From positions 992,001 to 1,056,000 of the forward strand of contig NZ_SLXS01000001.1 of the NCBI RefSeq assembly GCF_004340785.1: a stretch of DNA of 64,000 nt, written 5' to 3'. The DNA is from Tumebacillus sp. BK434 (GTDB lineage: Bacteria > Bacillota > Bacilli > Tumebacillales > Tumebacillaceae). The position numbers and the translations under genes are program-made. A model generated the notes under the pieces. It saw nothing but the letters and a program-made list of their open reading frames with translations. It ran no database searches and was not told where the DNA came from. Shown here piece after piece: positions 26,341 through 33,761 of the stretch (position 1 is the first letter of the stretch; each line of letters starts with the position of its first letter).

Positions 26341-26375
26341 AAAAAACGCCCCCGCACAAAACGGGCGGCGTTTTT
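26341..26375 (-). terminator. Terminator after iscX
   Basis: AACGCCGCCCG / CGGGGGCGTT with a short loop and a T run on the minus strand. Confidence 0.7.
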
Positions 26376-26377
26376 GC

Positions 26378-26572
26378 TTAGGAGACCAGGTCGTACCAGG
26401 CCATCTGGATCTCTTCGAGGATCTTCTCGTTGCTGTCCTCAGGCGCGCCTTCAAACCCATCCAGCTCCAGCACCCAGCGGCGCAGCGTCGCAAAGCGCAG
26501 CGACAGCACATCTTCGTCCGGGTGCAGCTCATGCAAGGCTTCCGCGATATCTTGTGCATCTTCCCAATTCAT
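26378..26572 (-). CDS. iscX: IscX-like iron-sulfur assembly protein
   Basis: A 64-residue protein matching the length and pattern of IscX/YfhJ: WEDAQDIAEALHELHPDEDV at the start, FATLRRWVLELDGF in the middle, and the hallmark SNEKILEEIQMAWYD at the end. In Proteobacteria IscX binds IscS and iron as a regulator of cluster assembly. Here it is not in an isc operon. It follows a zinc-ribbon gene by 13 bases, and no iscS or iscU is near. GAGGAGG lies eight bases before the ATG. Identification rests on conserved motifs recalled from the E. coli protein. Confidence 0.85.
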   Translation of the reverse strand: MNWEDAQDIAEALHELHPDEDVLSLRFATLRRWVLELDGFEGAPEDSNEKILEEIQMAWYDLVS

Positions 26573-26585
26573 CGTCGATACCTCC

Positions 26586-26828
26586 TCATTCACAATCGTT
26601 CGCATCGGTGCCAAATGCGGTCTTGTAGTAAGAACAGGCGACACGTCCCGTCTCCTTGTTCCGCCACAGGCCAAACACCCACTCGTCTTCGTAGCGGCCA
26701 AACGTACGTGAGTACCCGGCACCGCACCGCAGACAGACCGCGTCCTGATGGCCCCGCTCTCCCGTCAGCGCGTCAGGTTTGACCTCATGACCGCACGACG
26801 GGCATTCAAACGTCGCTCTCGTATCCAT
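26586..26828 (-). CDS. Zinc-ribbon hypothetical protein, 80 residues
   Basis: A small soluble protein with a CPSCGHEV...CLRCGAGY zinc ribbon in the first 40 residues, then an aromatic region (YEDEWVFGLWRNKETGRVACSYYKTAFG). It is directly upstream of iscX in what looks like a two-gene operon. The family is not recognised. The pairing suggests a link with metal or iron-sulfur handling, which is inference from position only. Confidence 0.65.
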   Translation of the reverse strand: MDTRATFECPSCGHEVKPDALTGERGHQDAVCLRCGAGYSRTFGRYEDEWVFGLWRNKETGRVACSYYKTAFGTDANDCE

Positions 26829-26864
26829 TGACGTTCGCCTTCTTTCAAGCAGGATCTGCTATTA

Positions 26865-27239
26865 CTATATCATACCCGCTTCCCGAATTCTGCGCAGCAC
26901 CGCCTGCCCCATCCGCTCCGAGAAGCGCAAATAGTCGCCCAAAATGAACTGCGTCCCTGGGTACAGCGCTTTTGCTTCCGCCAGGAAGCGCGGCAGATCT
27001 TCCGAGACATGGCGGCCGGGCAGCAAAAAATAGGGGATGACGACAACTTTGTCCGCCCCTTGTGCCACACACCGGGCCAGCCCTTCCGGAATGTCGGGCG
27101 ACGCCCCTTCCAGAAAAGCCGGTTCCACCACGCCGTAATGACCGCGCGCCCGGACGCCGTCGACCAGATCGAGCAACTCCTGATTGGCCGCGCGCACCGG
27201 ACTGCCGTGTGCGACAAAAAGAACGCCTGTTGTCATCAT
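26865..27239 (-). CDS. CbiX/SirB-type sirohydrochlorin chelatase
   Basis: A 124-residue single-domain chelatase. The active-site histidine is in FVAHGSP near residue 9, and a second conserved region IPYFLLPGRHVSEDLP lies near 80. Proteins of this length insert Co2+ or Fe2+ into sirohydrochlorin for cobalamin or siroheme synthesis. No other tetrapyrrole gene is adjacent, so the metal cannot be assigned. Two ATG codons (27239, 27236) follow GGAGGGG. It lies nine bases after the FMN reductase stop and probably shares its transcript. Confidence 0.85.
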   Translation of the reverse strand: MMTTGVLFVAHGSPVRAANQELLDLVDGVRARGHYGVVEPAFLEGASPDIPEGLARCVAQGADKVVVIPYFLLPGRHVSEDLPRFLAEAKALYPGTQFILGDYLRFSERMGQAVLRRIREAGMI

Positions 27240-27259
27240 GCCCCTCCGCAATGCCCCAA

Positions 27260-27811
27260 CTATTTTACGTCAGCAGACTGTTTCATCGCTTTCACGAGGT
27301 TGACCACCGACTGGCCGATTTGCTCAAAGCGCTGCTGCGACTTCTCGTTGGTGAATTTGCCTTCTTCCGTAAACGTATCGTTATAGCCGACCGAACCGAA
27401 CTGCGGCACGACATAAGCGTGCAGGGAGCGCAGAATGGTCAGCATCTGGTTCAAGGTGTTCATCGCCACCGCGCCGCCGGCCGATGCGACAAGGCCGACC
27501 GGCTTGCCCGCGAATTGGTTGTAGCCGACATAGTCCAGTGCGTTTTTGAACACGCCGGAGATGCCGTTGTGGTATTCCGGGGAACCGAGGATGAAGCCGT
27601 CTGCGCTGTTCATCAGCTCGACGAAATATTTCACGTTCTCCTCTTCGTATCTGTTCTCATCGTCCGGATCATACATCGGGAGCGGACGCTCGCGCAGGTC
27701 AAAAATCTCAACTTCTGCGCCGGCAGCCACCGCTGCGTCGATCGCTACTTTTGCTGCTTTCATCGTGGTCGAACCGGTGCGCAAGCTGCCAATCAGAGCT
27801 ACAAGTTTCAT
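27260..27811 (-). CDS. NAD(P)H-dependent FMN reductase
   Basis: A 183-residue flavodoxin-fold reductase. The N-terminal phosphate loop is LIGSLRTGST (residues 6-15), and the family signature GSPEYHNGISGVFKNALDY lies near residue 77. It likely reduces FMN, quinones or azo compounds with NAD(P)H. The ATG at 27811 has AGGAGG nine bases upstream. It probably forms a unit with the chelatase gene downstream. The physiological substrate is unknown. Confidence 0.9.
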   Translation of the reverse strand: MKLVALIGSLRTGSTTMKAAKVAIDAAVAAGAEVEIFDLRERPLPMYDPDDENRYEEENVKYFVELMNSADGFILGSPEYHNGISGVFKNALDYVGYNQFAGKPVGLVASAGGAVAMNTLNQMLTILRSLHAYVVPQFGSVGYNDTFTEEGKFTNEKSQQRFEQIGQSVVNLVKAMKQSADVK

Positions 27812-27941
27812 TTCATGTTTCCTCCTATGTAAAAAGTGCGTCTATTAATACTTACTATACTCCAATGTCTGGAAACTGGCAATACTTTTCCCCAAAAAAA
27901 TCTTTGTTTTGGGCATGCTATAGGGCAGGAGGTGACGAACC

Positions 27942-28103
27942 ATGCGCAAAGGATTTTTCACAGCGCTGAGCATCCTGCTGGCCGGGTCGCTGGTAGCCGG
28001 ATGCGGCGGCGACGCGCAGCGCAATCCGGGCGACACCGGTTCCGGCGGCGGGGCGCGGGGCGGTGGCGGCACGTCGAGCGGAACTTCGGGCAGTTCGCAC
28101 TAA
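27942..28103 (+). CDS. Small Gly/Ser-rich lipoprotein, 53 residues
   Basis: I read this gene from the sequence: ATG at 27942, TAA at 28101-28103. It begins MRKGFFTALSILLAGS and has a clear lipobox LVAGC with the cysteine at residue 21. The mature part of 33 residues is almost all Gly, Ser, Thr and Ala (TGSGGGARGGGGTSSGTSGS). GGAGGT lies eight bases before the ATG. It would be a very short lipid-anchored peptide. It is divergent from the FMN reductase and upstream of the signal peptidase gene. Function is unknown. Confidence 0.72.
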   Translation: MRKGFFTALSILLAGSLVAGCGGDAQRNPGDTGSGGGARGGGGTSSGTSGSSH

Positions 28104-28226
28104 ACCCCGTGCTAAGATGTTAAAAATTTAGACAATATTTGGTACCGTTTCTGTAGGAATCCTCCTTCCAAATCGCGAATAGTACGATAGTACAGAATTG
28201 AGCGAATGATCAGAAGGAGGTTCTCG

Positions 28227-28769
28227 TTGAAAATGTTCAAAAAAATCAAAAACAAATGGCTGCGCGAAGGGCTCAGCTGGGCGGCCATTCTCGCCACCGC
28301 GTTTCTTATCAACATCCTCATTCGCGAGCATGTCTTTGCCATCACCAAGATCGAGGGACAATCGATGCAGCCGACGCTGGAAAATCAAGAGCGCGTCTAT
28401 CTCAACCGGCTCGCGTATGATCTGGAAGACCCGCAGCGTGGCGACATCGTCGTCTTTCCGGCCCCGCACGACACCCGTGACTATATCAAGCGCATCATCG
28501 GTCTGCCAGGCGACGTGGTGGAGATCCGTCAAGGCGTGCTGTATCTGAACGGCCAGGAGCAAAAGGAAGAGTACATCGATGCTGTCACCAACGACTTCGC
28601 GCCGACCACCGTGCCGGACGGACATGTCTTCGTGATGGGCGACAACCGCCATCCCGGCGCCTCGCTCGATTCACGCGACCCCCGCGTCGGATTCCTGCCG
28701 TCCGATATTTTAAAAGGTCGCGTCGATTTCGTGCTCTATCCGTCCCCGCACTGGCTGGACGTCAAATAA
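28227..28769 (+). CDS. lepB: Type I signal peptidase
   Basis: A 180-residue membrane-anchored peptidase: one N-terminal membrane helix (LSWAAILATAFLINILI), the catalytic serine in GQSMQPT near residue 40, and the lysine in DYIKRIIGLPGD near 86. GDNR with SLDSRDPR forms the C-terminal conserved box. It removes signal peptides from secreted proteins. TTG at 28227 is the likely start, six bases after AAGGAGG; the longer ATG frame at 28206 would include the ribosome site itself. Firmicutes often have several paralogues (Sip proteins), and which one this is cannot be said. Confidence 0.92.
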   Translation: MKMFKKIKNKWLREGLSWAAILATAFLINILIREHVFAITKIEGQSMQPTLENQERVYLNRLAYDLEDPQRGDIVVFPAPHDTRDYIKRIIGLPGDVVEIRQGVLYLNGQEQKEEYIDAVTNDFAPTTVPDGHVFVMGDNRHPGASLDSRDPRVGFLPSDILKGRVDFVLYPSPHWLDVK

Positions 28770-28783
28770 TCTATGAATTGCGC

Positions 28784-28813
28784 AAAGAGCACCTGCTCCA
28801 GGTGCTCTTTTTT
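28784..28813 (+). terminator. Terminator of the signal peptidase gene
   Basis: AGAGCACCTG / CAGGTGCTCT with a three-base loop, then a T run. Confidence 0.85.
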
Positions 28814-28882
28814 ATGATATGATGGGGTTTGATAAAGCAAAATTAATTCGACCGTTTAACGATACAGGATGGTGAAAATAAC

Positions 28883-30691
28883 TTGCAACACCCAGCTGAA
28901 AACTACCGCTTCAAAGTCAACCTGCAGGGCATGATCGAGCTGTTGTCGGGACACCTGTACAGCTCGCCCCGCGTCTACATTCGCGAACTGCTGCAAAACG
29001 GCACCGATGCGATCCGGGCGCGCGCCAAGCTGCAGCCTGATTTTGCAGGCGAACTTACCTTAGAAGTGTTCGCTTCCGGGGACGGCTCCCGCACGCTGAT
29101 CTTTGAAGACAACGGCGTGGGGCTGACCGAAGCGGAAGTGCATCAATTTTTGGCGATCATCGGCGAGTCCTCCAAGCGCGCCGAAGAGATGCGCAACACC
29201 GATTTTATCGGGCGCTTCGGCATCGGCCTGCTCTCCTGCTTTGTCGTCAGCGACGAGATCGTCCTGATCACCCGCTCCGTGCAAAGCGACAAGGCGGTCG
29301 AGTGGCGCGGCAAGCCGGACGGCACCTATACGATCCGCCTGTTGGAAGGCGATTTCACGCCTGGTACGCGCATCTACCTGCGCAGCAAGCTCGGCTATGA
29401 AGAATATTTTGAGCTGGCTACCGTCCAAGACCTCTGCCGGCACTACGGCGCCCTGCTCCCCTACCCGGTCAACGTCTCGGACGGCAGCCGCAATAAGACG
29501 ATCAATGAAGGCAAGCCGCCGTGGCTGTTGCCGAACTGGGAGCAGACCGTCTCCCGCGATGCGATGCTCGACTACGGACGCCGCTTTTTCGGCGAGAACT
29601 TTATCGACTTCATCCCGCTTTCTTCCGAAGTCGGCGACGTGCAGGGCATCGCCTTTGTTCTGCCGCACCGCGCGTCAATCGCAGCGAAGACGAACCATCA
29701 GGTCTACCTGAAACAGATGCTTCTGTCGGAAAATGTGGAGAACATTCTGCCGGAATGGGCCTTTTTTGTCAAATGCATCATCAACAGCAATGACCTGTTG
29801 CCGACGGCATCGCGCGAAGAATTTTATGAAGACGGCAAGCTGGCCACCGTGCGCGAAGCGCTCGGCAATTGCCTGCGCGACTATCTGATCTACCTCGCCG
29901 AACACGACCTGCCTCGCCTGCACAAGCTGATCGCGATCCACTTCCTGTCGATCAAAGCGCTGGCCGTGCAGGATGACCAGCTCTATCGCCTGTTCATCAA
30001 GTGGCTGCCGTTCGAAACGTCGCAGGGCCGCCTGACGATGGAGCAGATCTTAGAGCACAACGCGGTGATTCGCTTTACCCCTTCGCTCGATGAGTTTCGT
30101 CAGATCTCCCGCGTGTCGGCCGCGCAGTCGATGTGCGTGATCAACGGCGGCTATGTTTTCGATGCGGAGCTGATCGAGCGCCTGACCGACTTTTTCCCGG
30201 AATATACGGTGGAGCGCATCGATCCGATCGACATCACCGAGTCATTCGAAGACCTGACTCTGGCCGAGCAGCAGCTCGTCTTCCAGTTCCTGCGCACGGC
30301 GGACGCCGCCCTGCAGTCGTTCGGCTGCAAAGCGGAGATCAAAAAATTCTTGCCGCTCGAGCTTCCCGCGCTCTATTCGACCAGCGAAGAAGCGACGTTC
30401 CTGCGCTCGGTGGAGCGGACGCAGGAGGAAGCCAACCCGCTGTTCGCTTCCGTGCTCGGGTCGCTCGGCGCCGCGTTTGGCGTGCCGGCCGCGCACGGGC
30501 AGCTCTGCTTTAACTTCCGCAACCCGGTCATCGCCAAGCTGGTGCAGTCGGCCGATCCGGAGCTGCAGCGCATGGCGGTGGAGATGATCTACGTGCAGGC
30601 GCTTTTGATGGGACACCATCCGCTCAACCACCGCGAGATGAAGCTGCTCAACAACGGCCTGTTCAACCTGATCGAACTGGGCATGAGATAG
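28883..30691 (+). CDS. Divergent Hsp90 (HtpG-like) chaperone
   Basis: A 602-residue protein of the GHKL ATPase superfamily with Hsp90 layout. The nucleotide motifs are YIRELLQNGTDAI (near residue 32; HtpG has ELISNASDA), FEDNGVGLT (near 75) and IGRFGIGLLSCFVV (near 111). A middle domain follows with the family's TASREEFYED (near 310), then a C-terminal domain of about 170 residues. The substitutions place it in a side branch of Hsp90 rather than canonical HtpG. It starts with TTG at 28883. The partner gene follows after 10 bases. Its client proteins are unknown. Confidence 0.88.
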   Translation: MQHPAENYRFKVNLQGMIELLSGHLYSSPRVYIRELLQNGTDAIRARAKLQPDFAGELTLEVFASGDGSRTLIFEDNGVGLTEAEVHQFLAIIGESSKRAEEMRNTDFIGRFGIGLLSCFVVSDEIVLITRSVQSDKAVEWRGKPDGTYTIRLLEGDFTPGTRIYLRSKLGYEEYFELATVQDLCRHYGALLPYPVNVSDGSRNKTINEGKPPWLLPNWEQTVSRDAMLDYGRRFFGENFIDFIPLSSEVGDVQGIAFVLPHRASIAAKTNHQVYLKQMLLSENVENILPEWAFFVKCIINSNDLLPTASREEFYEDGKLATVREALGNCLRDYLIYLAEHDLPRLHKLIAIHFLSIKALAVQDDQLYRLFIKWLPFETSQGRLTMEQILEHNAVIRFTPSLDEFRQISRVSAAQSMCVINGGYVFDAELIERLTDFFPEYTVERIDPIDITESFEDLTLAEQQLVFQFLRTADAALQSFGCKAEIKKFLPLELPALYSTSEEATFLRSVERTQEEANPLFASVLGSLGAAFGVPAAHGQLCFNFRNPVIAKLVQSADPELQRMAVEMIYVQALLMGHHPLNHREMKLLNNGLFNLIELGMR

Positions 30692-30701
30692 GAGGGGGAC
30701 G

Positions 30702-31715
30702 ATGAACTATCAGGAACAGCTGTACATGCTGGAACATCAGGCCGATCTGCTGCCCGACGGCGAGGCCAAGACCGCGCTGCTCGAACAGGCGATCCATCTG
30801 GCCGACCGCCACAACGAGCTGATCGACTCCTTCGAACTGCGTGAAAAGCTGCTCAGCGCCGCGCTTGGCGCAGGCGATCCGCGGCGCATGCTCGTCGCCT
30901 TCTCCTGGTGCCTGACCCAAATGGACAAACACCCCGAGACGTTCGATCCGACTCGCATGCTCTGGCAATACAAATGGGTCGTCGGCCACATCGGCACGTT
31001 CCCGCAGATCTCCCGCGCGCAGATCGACGCGATGATGGATGACATGAAGTCGCGCTACGAGGCGCAAGGGCTCTCGCTGCGGCCGTACTACCGCCAGCTG
31101 CACGCCCACGCGATGTTCGCCGGTGAGCAGGAGCAGGCCGAGGTCCACTACCGCCAGTGGCTGTCCGCAGCGGTCGATGAGTTCTGTGACTGCCTCGCCT
31201 GCGAGCGGGCACATCAGGTCGAGTATATGGTCTGGCTCGGTGAAGACGACAAGGCGCTGGCGCTGGCCGAGCCGATTTTAAACGGACAGCTCGCCTGCTC
31301 GACCGTGCCGCACAACACGTTGCATGACCTGCTCGACACGATGGTCCGCCTCGGCCGGATCGACGAGGCGGAGGAACTGCACAAACGCGGCTATCCGAAG
31401 ATCGAGCACGAGCCGTCGTTTGTGCACGGCTTTGCCAACCACATCCGCTTCCTCACCCTGACCGACCCGGACCGCGCGTTGACATTGTTCCACAAGCACT
31501 TGCGCCAAGCAGAGACCACGACCGACCAGCGCAACCAGTTCCGCTTTTTCCTCGCCGGCTGGTTCCTGTTCGAACGCCTGCACCGCTCCGGGCACGAGCA
31601 TGAAGAACTGGGCTGGCTGTCAGCAAAAACGCGCGAGCTCGCCGCCGCGTTTGACGCGCGCAACGGCAATGCGCACTACGCCGCGTGGATTGAAAAGACG
31701 CTGGCTCAGCTATAA
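30702..31715 (+). CDS. Helical-repeat (TPR-like) partner of the Hsp90-like protein
   Basis: A 337-residue all-helical protein with degenerate tetratricopeptide-type repeats, for example DKALALAEPILNG and RIDEAEELHKRGYPK. It has no signal peptide, membrane segment or other domain. AGGAGGGGG lies just before the ATG, 10 bases after the Hsp90 stop, so the two are cotranscribed and probably work together. Eukaryotic Hsp90 co-chaperones are often TPR proteins, but this Hsp90 lacks the MEEVD tail they bind, so any contact must be different. Function is inferred from position only. Confidence 0.7.
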   Translation: MNYQEQLYMLEHQADLLPDGEAKTALLEQAIHLADRHNELIDSFELREKLLSAALGAGDPRRMLVAFSWCLTQMDKHPETFDPTRMLWQYKWVVGHIGTFPQISRAQIDAMMDDMKSRYEAQGLSLRPYYRQLHAHAMFAGEQEQAEVHYRQWLSAAVDEFCDCLACERAHQVEYMVWLGEDDKALALAEPILNGQLACSTVPHNTLHDLLDTMVRLGRIDEAEELHKRGYPKIEHEPSFVHGFANHIRFLTLTDPDRALTLFHKHLRQAETTTDQRNQFRFFLAGWFLFERLHRSGHEHEELGWLSAKTRELAAAFDARNGNAHYAAWIEKTLAQL

Positions 31716-31723
31716 ATAGCTGC

Positions 31724-31760
31724 AAAAAGACCCTCGACATTTACCTGTCGAGGGTCTTTT
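31724..31760. terminator. Bidirectional terminator
   Basis: AAAGACCCTCGACA / TGTCGAGGGTCTTT with a six-base loop. The right arm encodes the last codons of the convergent XRE-TPR gene. Confidence 0.85.
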
Positions 31761-33021
31761 CGGCGATCAATTCGTCCGCCCGCTCCGCCCAGAGGCTGGC
31801 CAGGCGGAAGTCATCCTGGCGCTTGTACAGATCGGTCAGCAGCTGGTAGACGGCCAGCAGCTCTTCCTTGGTCCCCTGCAACAATCCTTGCGCCTGCTCC
31901 GCCGCAGCCAACGCTTCGCCCAGGCGCTCCTGTTCGCGATACAGCCCGGCCAGAGCCAGCGCGATCCGCCCCCGCTCGATCCGGCAGGCACAGGTCACAG
32001 CAAGCCCCGCCTGCAGCAGTTGCACAGCCTGCTCACGCTCGCCCATCTGCCGGCGCACCTGTCCGAGCTCGCCATACGCCTGCACCAGCAGTTCGCCGCC
32101 AGGCATGCTTTCCGCCTCTTGCACGCATTCAGACAGCAGGGACAATGCTTCTCCGTAGCACCCCGTCTTGGCCAGCAAACGCCCGCGGGCGAGCCGCGCC
32201 TGCAAGGCGGGGCGACGGTCTTTCAGATTGTGCAGCAGCTCTTCCGCGGCCGCGTAACAGTCTTCCGCTTCTCTATGCTGCTCCAGCCGCTCCAGCACCA
32301 GCCCGCTCCCGTACATCACGTCGGCGCGCCGCCTCGTCTGCTCCGGCGCGCTCCGCAGCAACTGCTCGGCGCGCCGATACACCTGCAGCGCCTCCTGCGC
32401 CAGGCCCAGCGACTGCATACCGCCTGCGAGGGACAGGCAGATATCGAGCGGCAGCAGCAGATCGTCCCCCGCTGCCAGATGCCGCTCCCATTCCCGCAGC
32501 GCCCGCTTCCACTCGACCACCGCCAGCTCCAGCTTGCCCAGACTGTGCGCCACTTCGCCAAGCCGCACATAGATCCGGGTTGCCAGCAGGGCGTCTTCGT
32601 CGCAGATCGCCAGGCGCAGCGCCTTCTCGTACAGCTTGCGCGCCTCTTCATACGCCTCCAGCTGCTGGCGGCAATAGGCGGTCTGATAGGTCAATTGCAG
32701 CTCCGGCCAGGCCGGATGCGGTTCCTGCAGGCACTCCTGTAACAGCGGCAGCGCTTCAGCATAATGGCCCAGCGACAAAAACGCCTGCGCCTGCTTGTAG
32801 CAGGCCAGACGTTCCTGATCTTCATGTTTCGCCGGCATCAGCTGCTGCGGCGTCACGCGCAGCTTAGCGGCGATGCGCTTGAGCAGATCGGAGGACGGCT
32901 GAATGCGGTCCGTCTCGATCTGCGAGATCATGCTTTTCGTGACCAGCCCGTCCGCCAATTCGCGCTGCGACAGGCCGGCCGTCTTGCGCAGTGCGCGGAT
33001 CTTCCCGCCGAGCGTGGACAC
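31741..33021 (-). CDS. XRE-type regulator with TPR repeats
   Basis: A 426-residue protein with an N-terminal helix-turn-helix at about residues 6-62 (GLSQRELADGLVTKSMISQIETDRI) and then about ten tetratricopeptide repeats to the end. This is the build of RRNPP-type or Rgg-like regulators that read small peptides, but I find no secreted-peptide gene beside it. GTG at 33021 begins two bases after the TAA of the upstream gene. No ribosome site is visible, so translation may depend on reinitiation. It differs clearly from the XRE-TPR gene at 46135. Confidence 0.85.
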   Translation of the reverse strand: MSTLGGKIRALRKTAGLSQRELADGLVTKSMISQIETDRIQPSSDLLKRIAAKLRVTPQQLMPAKHEDQERLACYKQAQAFLSLGHYAEALPLLQECLQEPHPAWPELQLTYQTAYCRQQLEAYEEARKLYEKALRLAICDEDALLATRIYVRLGEVAHSLGKLELAVVEWKRALREWERHLAAGDDLLLPLDICLSLAGGMQSLGLAQEALQVYRRAEQLLRSAPEQTRRRADVMYGSGLVLERLEQHREAEDCYAAAEELLHNLKDRRPALQARLARGRLLAKTGCYGEALSLLSECVQEAESMPGGELLVQAYGELGQVRRQMGEREQAVQLLQAGLAVTCACRIERGRIALALAGLYREQERLGEALAAAEQAQGLLQGTKEELLAVYQLLTDLYKRQDDFRLASLWAERADELIAEKTLDR

Positions 33022-33023
33022 GG

Positions 33024-33341
33024 TTAGAAGATGATGTGCGGGGTGTGTCCAGCGCCCGGCATTTCCATAAAGGCGGTGGTCAGCATCACCGACAGTCGCA
33101 CGCCTTCCTCGCGGCTCGGCAGTTGAAAGCGCGCCTGCACCTCATCGGCCGTCACACCGGCCTGAAACAGCGCGGTGCCTTCATACGGCGCCGACAGTAT
33201 GACCAGCTTCGAGCCCATCGCCATGCCGAGCAAATATTGCGGCGGCAGCGGGATCACAGCGAATTCCACCGTGCCTTTGTCATCCTTCATCGCAAAATGC
33301 GAGATCTCAGCAAAACCCAGCGAACTTTTTTGCACGTCCAT
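33024..33341 (-). CDS. Hypothetical protein, 105 residues
   Basis: I do not recognise the family. It is a soluble protein, neutral to slightly acidic, with a beta-rich look (KGTVEFAVIPLPPQYLLG, then SKLVILSAPYEG). There is no signal peptide. It is immediately upstream of the XRE-TPR regulator gene with a two-base gap, so the two form an operon and it might be a partner or target of the regulator. GAGGAG lies 11 bases before the ATG. Confidence 0.65.
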   Translation of the reverse strand: MDVQKSSLGFAEISHFAMKDDKGTVEFAVIPLPPQYLLGMAMGSKLVILSAPYEGTALFQAGVTADEVQARFQLPSREEGVRLSVMLTTAFMEMPGAGHTPHIIF

Positions 33342-33476
33342 CTTGTAAACAGCTCCTCGTCTTCTTTCCTTGATTCTATGTAGGGGATAGTGTCTGCAAG
33401 CGTCCTTCTAGTAAACCCTGCCCTTTCTTGGTACACTAAAAAACAAAACAACGCAAGGGGAGAAGGAGCCAGAAAC

Positions 33477-33719
33477 ATGGGAATCGTGATCGTTGAAGTC
33501 TGCGATGTCAATCCGGCTTCCGGACTCGATCTGGAAAGCTTGGAATCCGCATATCCCGGCACGAGCGTCATCCGCACGTCTTGCCTCAGCAATTGTTCCG
33601 AATGCGCCCTGCATCCGTATGCTTACGTCAACGGGGAAATCCATTGGGCGGAAACGACAGACGAATTGTGGAACACGATCAAAACGGCGATCGCAGCAGA
33701 ACTCGCCGCCTTGGGATAA
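33477..33719 (+). CDS. DUF1450 (YuzB-like) protein
   Basis: An 80-residue protein of the DUF1450 family. It has an N-terminal strand with one cysteine (IVEVCDVNPAS), a CLSNCSEC cluster near residues 37-44 and AYVNGEIHWAETTDELW. The small thioredoxin-like fold with clustered cysteines suggests redox or metal binding, but no function is established. ATG at 33477 follows AAGGAG; a longer frame to 33390 has no support. It is shorter than its paralogue at 25534 and lacks that gene's low-complexity tail. Confidence 0.85.
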   Translation: MGIVIVEVCDVNPASGLDLESLESAYPGTSVIRTSCLSNCSECALHPYAYVNGEIHWAETTDELWNTIKTAIAAELAALG

Positions 33720-33720
33720 G

Positions 33721-33757
33721 AAAACGGGCCTGGCCGAAAGCGGTCAGGCCCGTTTTT
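33721..33757 (+). terminator. Terminator of the short DUF1450 gene
   Basis: AACGGGCCTG / CAGGCCCGTT, followed by a T run. Confidence 0.85.
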
Positions 33758-33761
33758 CGCA

